Source of the DNA: Proteromonas lacertae
Taxonomy: Eukaryota; Sar; Bigyra; Opalinata; Proteromonadidae
DNA length: 64,000 nt
NCBI GenBank assembly: GCA_002245135.1
Contig: NGBS01000894.1
Span: 62,001 to 126,000, forward strand
Reading direction: 5' to 3'
Shown: piece by piece, positions 45,001 to 57,000 of the stretch
Numbering within the stretch: the stretch's first letter is position 1
Layout of the letters: every line of letters starts with the position of its first letter
Position numbers and translations under genes: made by a program
Notes under the pieces: generated by a model
The model's database searches: none
What the model saw: only the letters and a program-made list of their open reading frames with translations
Told to the model about the DNA's origin: nothing

Positions 45001-48000
45001 GTAGTAGTGGTTCAATATCCTTAAATGGTAGTACAATATTAATAAGAATGGGTTCAAGTGGAAGTACATCTGGAACAATAACAATCGATAGTAAAGATGA
45101 ATTAAAAGTTGAGTCTAATGGAAATAAGATATCATTACAAAGTGGAAGTGGAAGTACAGGTGGTTTAATAAAATTAAATGGAAATAATGGAATAATAAAA
45201 CTAGACAGTTCAACAATAACAATTGAAAGTGGAAGTGGTACAACTAGAAGTGGTTCAATATTCTTAAAAGCTGATTTTATAAGTGGAATTACCAAAATTG
45301 AATCAGGAAATGGAAATGAATCTGGTAGTATAAACATAAAAGAAATACAAATTGATGGTTCAACAATTGTTAAAACAGGAAATGGTGGTTCTATTAGTGG
45401 ATCTATAAATGTTAAAATTGGTGAAACTATAAGTATTGGTACAGTAAATGTGATAAATAATGGAAAAAGTATGTATAGTAATGGTATTAGTGCTAGGACA
45501 TTGACACTTGATAGTGGTACTAATAATATAATAACTGGAGGTACAATTAGTTTAAGTTCAACTGCGGTTGATATTTATAGTAATATAAAGTCAAAAGATG
45601 CTGTAGTTGATTCAGATAATATAATTATTAATTCCACATCTCCTGATAATTCTATTAATGTTATTGGAAGTGGTTTAGTTAATTTTAGTTCAGGAAGTAT
45701 TAATATTTATGGAAATATGAAGATTGATACAAATGCACTTACTGTTGGAACTATATTTGTTACAGGAGGTACTATTTCATTAGAAGCAAAGACACAAATG
45801 ATATTGAATGATTTAACAATAACATCCTCTACATTAACCATTGATTCTAGCTCAGTAGGTTCAATTGGAATGAATAAGTTAGATATATCGAGTGAGACAA
45901 TAAGTATAACAGGAAAAGCTTCAAATATATTTACATCTAAAATAACATCAAGTACAATCTCATTAAATTCAGATTACATTAATGTTGATTCTTCAATAAA
46001 GATAGAAGGTTCATCTAGTTTCGCAACTGATTATTCAACAAGTGGATCTATTAGTCTCTCCTATGGTAAGATTGGTTTATCGTCTGGTACTTTAACAATG
46101 AGTGGTAATAATGATAAAATAACTGGAACCACTTTAATCCTTAATTGGTACAACATCAATAGTTACTGCATCTACTATTAGTATATCTGCATCACAATTG
46201 GAATTATCAACTGGATCATTATCTGTAACTCAAGGTACATTTGAATTAAAAGAAACATCAACAATCACATCACCTTCATTATCAATAACTTCATCGACTG
46301 TAACTATTGATGATTTGAAGTCTATGTCAGTTACTACAGGAACAATAACATCCGATATAATTCAAATCACTTCAAGTGATATTAAATTGAATGGTTTAGT
46401 TTTATCTAGTGGAACAATTGTCATGAATGAAAAAATAGCAATCAATTCTTCTGATGATATTCAGATTTCATCAGGTAGTATATCATTACCTGGTACTGTT
46501 ACATTTTCTGCTGGTTCAGGAACAATAGGAGGATCAATATTAATAACTGGATTAGAAAATAGTATTTCTACAACTTCAACTACATCATTAAAGTCATTGA
46601 AATTATCAACATTAGACTCAAGAAATTCAGGAGATGTAAAATTTTCTAGTAAAACATTAAAAATGATTAGTAATTCTAATGAAGGTCCAGAAGGTGTAAG
46701 AATTACTTCAGGTGATGGTGAAGAGAATAGTGGAAAATTAGAATTAGGACATGAAGAAAGTATTACTGAATTGAAAGGAGGAGAAAGTAAAAAAGGTAAA
46801 GGAGGAAATACTATATTAGGAGGTGGTGAAGGAAAACAAGGTGGTGATATAATTGTACAATCTGATAGACCAGTAAATATAACTTCAATAGATGGAAATG
46901 TTGAAATTAAGAATAACTTTGATAATAGCCTAATATCTATAAAGAATATAAATAATGGTTCAATTAATTTCTCTAGTAAGAATTCAATAGAAATTTCAAA
47001 TGAAAATAATGATAGTACTATACTTGTTTCATCTACATCATTCAATTTCTTATCAAATGAGACAATATTGAATGGTAGTATAAGTATTGAAAGTGGTAAA
47101 GGTGTAAACAGTGGAAATATAATAATCGAAGGAATGGTAGATAAGAATACAAATAAAGAAGGTAGTTCAATAATATTAGAAAGTAATAAAGTGAATGGTT
47201 CTATTGAAATATCTAGTGGAAGTGGTTTAAAATCCAATGGTTCAATAATCTTTGAAAGTGGTTCAAACGATAACAAAGTCGGTGAAATATCAATAAACAG
47301 TGATAAGATGGAGATAGGTAAAGAATTGAAATTGGAAAGTGGTAAAGGTTTAATAAATGGCAATATAAATATTGAAAGTAAGATATTTGAATTAAATAAT
47401 AAAGAAAAATCTATGAAGATAGAAAATATGAATGGTAGTTTATTATTGAACAGTAGTAAATTAATATTAAATAATGATGAAATAATATTAGGCAACAAAG
47501 ATTTAGAGAGACTGGAAATCTCCTCTTCGAAAGAAAATATCGAAATGTCTAGTATAAATGGTAAGAAATCGATAAGAATCAATTCTACAAGTGAAGGTAA
47601 AATCAATGAAATAAAGATCGAAAATTCGGAGACAATAATCGATAGTGAAAAATTCGAGATAAATGGAAAAGAAAACAGTTCAATAATAATAGGAAACAAG
47701 AATTCTGAGACAAATCTATTTGGTTCAAAGATCTCAATAGAAAGTAATAATAAATTAGAGATATCAAATAATAACGATGAAAAATTAAAATTGAATGGAA
47801 ATAAGATATTAATAGGAAATGAAAATGAATCTAATATGAGTGAAACTAAAGTAGGTTCAATCTATTTCTTATCAAATGAGACAATATTGAATGGTAGTAT
47901 AAGTATTGAAAGTGGTAAAGGTGTAAACAGTGGAAATATAATAATCGAAGGAATGGTAGATAAGAATACAAATAAAGAAGGTAGTTCAATAATATTAGAA

Positions 48001-51000
48001 AGTAATAAAGTGAATGGTTCTATTGAAATATCTAGTGGAAGTGGTTTAAAATCCAATGGTTCAATAATCTTTGAAAGTGGTTCAAACGATAACAAAGTCG
48101 GTGAAATATTTATAAATAATGAGAATATAAAATTTAATAATGTAGTAAAGTTTGAAGATAATGAAAATGGTAAAATCATAATTAAGAATGATATTGTGAA
48201 GTTACATTCAAATAATCAAATAAAGATTGAATCAAAAAGTTCAAATATAGAATCTGCTGCAATTAATGTTAAATCTGCTAATACTATTATTGAATCAGAG
48301 TCTGCACATGCAAAATCAAAATCCACAGATATTCAATCAAACATATTAAGATTTGAAAATCAAAATTCAATTAAAATATCTACAAACAAAAATGGTTCAA
48401 TCAAAATGAATAGTGTATCTAGTTCGATCGAAATGAATGAAATAACAATTAGAGCATACGATGAATCTAATACTAAAGCTGATAAAATGAGAATTGAAAG
48501 TAGCTCAATCCATATCTTATCAAATGAGACAATATTGAATGGTAGTATAAGTATTGAAAGTGGTAAAGGTGTAAACAGTGGAAATATAATAATCGAAGGA
48601 ATGGTAGATAAGAATACAAATAAAGAAGGTAGTTCAATAATATTAGAAAGTAATAAAGTGAATGGTTCTATTGAAATATCTAGTGGAAGTGGTTTAAAAT
48701 CCAATGGTTCAATAATCTTTGAAAGTGGTTCAAACGATAACAAAGTCGGTGAAATATCAATAAACAGTGATAAGATGGAGATAGGTAAAGAATTGAAATT
48801 GGAAAGTGGTAAAGGTTTAATAAATGGCAATATAAATATTGAAAGTAAGATATTTGAATTAAATAATAAAGAAAAATCTATGAAGATAGAAAATATGAAT
48901 GGTAGTTTATTATTGAACAGTAGTAAATTAATATTAAATAATGATGAAATAATATTAGGCAACAAAGATTTAGAGAGACTGGAAATCTCCTCTTCGAAAG
49001 AAAATATCGAAATGTCTAGTATAAATGGTAAGAAATCGATAAGAATCAATTCTACAAGTGAAGGTAAAATCAATGAAATAAAGATCGAAAATTCGGAGAC
49101 AATAATCGATAGTGAAAAATTCGAGATAAATGGAAAAGAAAACAGTTCAATAATAATAGGAAACAAGAATTCTGAGACAAATCTATTTGGTTCAAAGATC
49201 TCAATAGAAAGTAATAATAAATTAGAGATATCAAATAATAACGATGAAAAATTAAAATTGAATGGAAATAAGATATTAATAGGAAATGAAAATGAATCTA
49301 ATATGAGTGAAACTAAAGTAGGTTCAATCTATTTCTTATCAAATGAGACAATATTGAATGGTAGTATAAGTATTGAAAGTGGTAAAGGTGTAAACAGTGG
49401 AAATATAATAATCGAAGGAATGGTAGATAAGAATACAAATAAAGAAGGTAGTTCAATAATATTAGAAAGTAATAAAGTGAATGGTTCTATTGAAATATCT
49501 AGTGGAAGTGGTTTAAAATCCAATGGTTCAATAATCTTTGATAGTGAAGTAAATGAGTTTAACTCAGAAATGGTTATAATAAAATCTCAAGAGATGAAAT
49601 CCAAACCTACTGGTAAAGCCAGTATTAATAGTAATAAGTTAACAATGACTATAAAAGATGATATTAAAATTAATAGTGATTCAATATCTATAAAATCTGT
49701 AAAACCAGCAGAAGTAAGATCTAAATTGACGAAACTACAAGGTGGATCATCATCAGAAAAAGGAGGTTCTATAATGGTATCTGAAATTTTATTAAATAAT
49801 ACTGAAAATTCAATTCATTTTACCGATTCTAATCGTTCTGTTGATCATGGAAGTGGTATAGAGCTGAAAATAAACGAAATTTTAAGTGATAATATAACCT
49901 TATCAAGCGGTGATGGTAATAATGAAAGTGGTGATGTATATATTCACAGTGAAAAGAAGTTGATATTAAATAATAATGACATAAAATTGAACAGTGGTAA
50001 TGGAAATAAGAATAGTGGTTCAATAAAGTTGAATAGTAGTTCATTGTTGCTAACTGTAAATGAAACAGTATTAAAGAGTGGTAATAGTGAAAAAGAAAGT
50101 GGTAATATCGAAATTAATAGTAAAGAATTGGTAAAAATGAATAGTGAAGATATAAATATATCATTAGGAAAGAATAATAAATTAAAAGAAGATAGTTCAA
50201 TAATAATATCTGGTGGAAATAATAATTCAAGTGAAAACAATGTTGGATCAATCCATATCTTATCAAATGAGACAATATTGAATGGTAGTATAAGTATTGA
50301 AAGTGGTAAAGGTGTAAACAGTGGAAATATAATAATCGAAGGAATGGTAGATAAGAATACAAATAAAGAAGGTAGTTCAATAATATTAGAAAGTAATAAA
50401 GTGAATGGTTCTATTGAAATATCTAGTGGAAGTGGTTTAAAATCCAATGGTTCAATAATCTTTGAAAGTGGTTCAAACGATAACAAAGTCGGTGAAATAT
50501 CAATAAACAGTGATAAGATGGAGATAGGTAAAGAATTGAAATTGGAAAGTGGTAAAGGTTTAATAAATGGCAATATAAATATTGAAAGTAAGATATTTGA
50601 ATTAAATAATAAAGAAAAATCTATGAAGATAGAAAATATGAATGGTAGTTTATTATTGAACAGTAGTAAATTAATATTAAATAATGATGAAATAATATTA
50701 GGCAACAAAGATTTAGAGAGACTGGAAATCTCCTCTTCGAAAGAAAATATCGAAATGTCTAGTATAAATGGTAAGAAATCGATAAGAATCAATTCTACAA
50801 GTGAAGGTAAAATCAATGAAATAAAGATCGAAAATTCGGAGACAATAATCGATAGTGAAAAATTCGAGATAAATGGAAAAGAAAACAGTTCAATAATAAT
50901 AGGAAACAAGAATTCTGAGACAAATCTATTTGGTTCAAAGATCTCGATAGAAAGTGATGAAATAATAATGAAGAGTGAAAAGTCGTCTGGAATAATAATG

Positions 51001-54000
51001 TCCGATATAAATGGTACAATCTCCCTAAATAGTATAAAAGAAAATATGAATAATTCAATAATAATGGAAAGTATGTCAAAAGGAGAAATCGAATTATCTA
51101 GTGAAAAATCAATCGAAATTTCAAGTGATAAGAAAGATAGTTCAATAATAATATCTGGTGGAAATAATAATTCAAGTGAAAACAATGTTGGATCAATCCA
51201 TATCTTATCAAATGAGACAATATTGAATGGTAGTATAAGTATTGAAAGTGGTAAAGGTGTAAACAGTGGAAATATAATAATCGAAGGAATGGTAGATAAG
51301 AATACAAATAAAGAAGGTAGTTCAATAATATTAGAAAGTAATAAAGTGAATGGTTCTATTGAAATATCTAGTGGAAGTGGTTTAAAATCCAATGGTTCAA
51401 TAATCTTTGAAAGTGGTTCAAACGATAACAAAGTCGGTGAAATATCAATAAACAGTGATAAGATGGAGATAGGTAAAGAATTGAAATTGGAAAGTGGTAA
51501 AGGTTTAATAAATGGCAATATAAATATTGAAAGTAAGATATTTGAATTAAATAATAAAGAAAAATCTATGAAGATAGAAAATATGAATGGTAGTTTATTA
51601 TTGAACAGTAGTAAATTAATATTAAATAATGATGAAATAATATTAGGCAACAAAGATTTAGAGAGACTGGAAATCTCCTCTTCGAAAGAAAATATCGAAA
51701 TGTCTAGTATAAATGGTAAGAAATCGATAAGAATCAATTCTACAAGTGAAGGTAAAATCAATGAAATAAAGATCGAAAATTCGGAGACAATAATCGATAG
51801 TGAAAAATTCGAGATAAATGGAAAAGAAAACAGTTCAATAATAATAGGAAACAAGAATTCTGAGACAAATCTATTTGGTTCAAAGATCTCAATAGAAAGT
51901 AATAATAAATTAGAGATATCAAATAATAACGATGAAAAATTAAAATTGAATGGAAATAAGATATTAATAGGAAATGAAAATGAATCTAATATGAGTGAAA
52001 CTAAAGTAGGTTCAATCTATTTCTTATCAAATGAGACAATATTGAATGGTAGTATAAGTATTGAAAGTGGTAAAGGTGTAAACAGTGGAAATATAATAAT
52101 CGAAGGAATGGTAGATAAGAATACAAATAAAGAAGGTAGTTCAATAATATTAGAAAGTAATAAAGTGAATGGTTCTATTGAAATATCTAGTGGAAGTGGT
52201 TTAAAATCCAATGGTTCAATAATCTTTGAAAGTGGTTCAAACGATAACAAAGTCGGTGAAATATTTATAAATAATGAGAATATAAAATTTAATAATGTAG
52301 TAAAGTTTGAAGATAATGAAAATGGTAAAATCATAATTAAGAATGATATTGTGAAGTTACATTCAAATAATCAAATAAAGATTGAATCAAAAAGTTCAAA
52401 TATAGAATCTGCTGCAATTAATGTTAAATCTGCTAATACTATTATTGAATCAGAGTCTGCACATGCAAAATCAAAATCCACAGATATTCAATCAAACATA
52501 TTAAGATTTGAAAATCAAAATTCAATTAAAATATCTACAAACAAAAATGGTTCAATCAAAATGAATAGTGTATCTAGTTCGATCGAAATGAATGAAATAA
52601 CAATTAGAGCATACGATGAATCTAATACTAAAGCTGATAAAATGAGAATTGAAAGTAGCTCAATCCATATCTTATCAAATGAGACAATATTGAATGGTAG
52701 TATAAGTATTGAAAGTGGTAAAGGTGTAAACAGTGGAAATATAATAATCGAAGGAATGGTAGATAAGAATACAAATAAAGAAGGTAGTTCAATAATATTA
52801 GAAAGTAATAAAGTGAATGGTTCTATTGAAATATCTAGTGGAAGTGGTTTAAAATCCAATGGTTCAATAATCTTTGAAAGTGGTTCAAACGATAACAAAG
52901 TCGGTGAAATATCAATAAACAGTGATAAGATGGAGATAGGTAAAGAATTGAAATTGGAAAGTGGTAAAGGTTTAATAAATGGCAATATAAATATTGAAAG
53001 TAAGATATTTGAATTAAATAATAAAGAAAAATCTATGAAGATAGAAAATATGAATGGTAGTTTATTATTGAACAGTAGTAAATTAATATTAAATAATGAT
53101 GAAATAATATTAGGCAACAAAGATTTAGAGAGACTGGAAATCTCCTCTTCGAAAGAAAATATCGAAATGTCTAGTATAAATGGTAAGAAATCGATAAGAA
53201 TCAATTCTACAAGTGAAGGTAAAATCAATGAAATAAAGATCGAAAATTCGGAGACAATAATCGATAGTGAAAAATTCGAGATAAATGGAAAAGAAAACAG
53301 TTCAATAATAATAGGAAACAAGAATTCTGAGACAAATCTATTTGGTTCAAAGATCTCAATAGAAAGTAATAATAAATTAGAGATATCAAATAATAACGAT
53401 GAAAAATTAAAATTGAATGGAAATAAGATATTAATAGGAAATGAAAATGAATCTAATATGAGTGAAACTAAAGTAGGTTCAATCTATTTCTTATCAAATG
53501 AGACAATATTGAATGGTAGTATAAGTATTGAAAGTGGTAAAGGTGTAAACAGTGGAAATATAATAATCGAAGGAATGGTAGATAAGAATACAAATAAAGA
53601 AGGTAGTTCAATAATATTAGAAAGTAATAAAGTGAATGGTTCTATTGAAATATCTAGTGGAAGTGGTTTAAAATCCAATGGTTCAATAATCTTTGATAGT
53701 GAAGTAAATGAGTTTAACTCAGAAATGGTTATAATAAAATCTCAAGAGATGAAATCCAAACCTACTGGTAAAGCCAGTATTAATAGTAATAAGTTAACAA
53801 TGACTATAAAAGATGATATTAAAATTAATAGTGATTCAATATCTATAAAATCTGTAAAACCAGCAGAAGTAAGATCTAAATTGACGAAACTACAAGGTGG
53901 ATCATCATCAGAAAAAGGAGGTTCTATAATGGTATCTGAAATTTTATTAAATAATACTGAAAATTCAATTCATTTTACCGATTCTAATCGTTCTGTTGAT

Positions 54001-57000
54001 CATGGAAGTGGTATAGAGCTGAAAATAAACGAAATTTTAAGTGATAATATAACCTTATCAAGCGGTGATGGTAATAATGAAAGTGGTGATGTATATATTC
54101 ACAGTGAAAAGAAGTTGATATTAAATAATAATGACATAAAATTGAACAGTGGTAATGGAAATAAGAATAGTGGTTCAATAAAGTTGAATAGTAGTTCATT
54201 GTTGCTAACTGTAAATGAAACAGTATTAAAGAGTGGTAATAGTGAAAAAGAAAGTGGTAATATCGAAATTAATAGTAAAGAATTGGTAAAAATGAATAGT
54301 GAAGATATAAATATATCATTAGGAAAGAATAATAAATTAAAAGAAGATAGTTCAATAATAATATCTGGTGGAAATAATAATTCAAGTGAAAACAATGTTG
54401 GATCAATCCATATCTTATCAAATGAGACAATATTGAATGGTAGTATAAGTATTGAAAGTGGTAAAGGTGTAAACAGTGGAAATATAATAATCGAAGGAAT
54501 GGTAGATAAGAATACAAATAAAGAAGGTAGTTCAATAATATTAGAAAGTAATAAAGTGAATGGTTCTATTGAAATATCTAGTGGAAGTGGTTTAAAATCC
54601 AATGGTTCAATAATCTTTGAAAGTGGTTCAAACGATAACAAAGTCGGTGAAATATCAATAAACAGTGATAAGATGGAGATAGGTAAAGAATTGAAATTGG
54701 AAAGTGGTAAAGGTTTAATAAATGGCAATATAAATATTGAAAGTAAGATATTTGAATTAAATAATAAAGAAAAATCTATGAAGATAGAAAATATGAATGG
54801 TAGTTTATTATTGAACAGTAGTAAATTAATATTAAATAATGATGAAATAATATTAGGCAACAAAGATTTAGAGAGACTGGAAATCTCCTCTTCGAAAGAA
54901 AATATCGAAATGTCTAGTATAAATGGTAAGAAATCGATAAGAATCAATTCTACAAGTGAAGGTAAAATCAATGAAATAAAGATCGAAAATTCGGAGACAA
55001 TAATCGATAGTGAAAAATTCGAGATAAATGGAAAAGAAAACAGTTCAATAATAATAGGAAACAAGAATTCTGAGACAAATCTATTTGGTTCAAAGATCTC
55101 GATAGAAAGTGATGAAATAATAATGAAGAGTGAAAAGTCGTCTGGAATAATAATGTCCGATATAAATGGTACAATCTCCCTAAATAGTATAAAAGAAAAT
55201 ATGAATAATTCAATAATAATGGAAAGTATGTCAAAAGGAGAAATCGAATTATCTAGTGAAAAATCAATCGAAATTTCAAGTGATAAGAAAGATAGTTCAA
55301 TAATAATATCTGGTGGAAATAATAATTCAAGTGAAAACAATGTTGGATCAATCCATATCTTATCAAATGAGACAATATTGAATGGTAGTATAAGTATTGA
55401 AAGTGGTAAAGGTGTAAACAGTGGAAATATAATAATCGAAGGAATGGTAGATAAGAATACAAATAAAGAAGGTAGTTCAATAATATTAGAAAGTAATAAA
55501 GTGAATGGTTCTATTGAAATATCTAGTGGAAGTGGTTTAAAATCCAATGGTTCAATAATCTTTGAAAGTGGTTCAAACGATAACAAAGTCGGTGAAATAT
55601 CAATAAACAGTGATAAGATGGAGATAGGTAAAGAATTGAAATTGGAAAGTGGTAAAGGTTTAATAAATGGCAATATAAATATTGAAAGTAAGATATTTGA
55701 ATTAAATAATAAAGAAAAATCTATGAAGATAGAAAATATGAATGGTAGTTTATTATTGAACAGTAGTAAATTAATATTAAATAATGATGAAATAATATTA
55801 GGCAACAAAGATTTAGAGAGACTGGAAATCTCCTCTTCGAAAGAAAATATCGAAATGTCTAGTATAAATGGTAAGAAATCGATAAGAATCAATTCTACAA
55901 GTGAAGGTAAAATCAATGAAATAAAGATCGAAAATTCGGAGACAATAATCGATAGTGAAAAATTCGAGATAAATGGAAAAGAAAACAGTTCAATAATAAT
56001 AGGAAACAAGAATTCTGAGACAAATCTATTTGGTTCAAAGATCTCAATAGAAAGTAATAATAAATTAGAGATATCAAATAATAACGATGAAAATTAAATG
56101 TGAAAAAGTCGTCTGGAATAATAATGTCCGATATAAATGGTACAATCTCCCTAAATAGTATAAAAGAAAATATGAATAATTCAATAATAATGGAAAGTAT
56201 GTCAAAAGGAGAAATCGAATTATCTAGTGAAAAATCAATCGAAATTTCAAGTGATAAGAAAGATAGTTCAATAATAATATCTGGTGGAAATAATAATTCA
56301 AGTGAAAACAAATGTTGGATCAATCTATTTCTTATCAAATGAGACAATATTGAATGGTAGTATAAGTATTGAAAGTGGTAAAGGTGTAAACAGTGGAAAT
56401 ATAATAATCGAAGGAATGGTAGATAAGAATACAAATAAAGAAGGTAGTTCAATAATATTAGAAAGTAATAAAGTGAATGGTTCTATTGAAATATCTAGTG
56501 GAAGTGGTTTAAAATCCAATGGTTCAATAATCTTTGAAAGTGGTTCAAACGATAACAAAGTCGGTGAAATATCAATAAACAGTGATAAGATGGAGATAGG
56601 TAAAGAATTGAAATTGGAAAGTGGTAAAGGTTTAATAAATGGCAATATAAATATTGAAAGTAAGATATTTGAATTAAATAATAAAGAAAAATCTATGAAG
56701 ATAGAAAATATGAATGGTAGTTTATTATTGAACAGTAGTAAATTAATATTAAATAATGATGAAATAATATTAGGCAACAAAGATTTAGAGAGACTGGAAA
56801 TCTCCTCTTCGAAAGAAAATATCGAAATGTCTAGTATAAATGGTAAGAAATCGATAAGAATCAATTCTACAAGTGAAGGTAAAATCAATGAAATAAAGAT
56901 CGAAAATTCGGAGACAATAATCGATAGTGAAAAATTCGAGATAAATGGAAAAGAAAACAGTTCAATAATAATAGGAAACAAGAATTCTGAGACAAATCTA

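Noticed and set aside
49944-51854. Two identical 636-codon minus-strand frames (49944-51854 and 54099-56009)
   Set aside because: Same cause; they differ by exactly the 4155-bp higher-order offset and end where the sense modules change.
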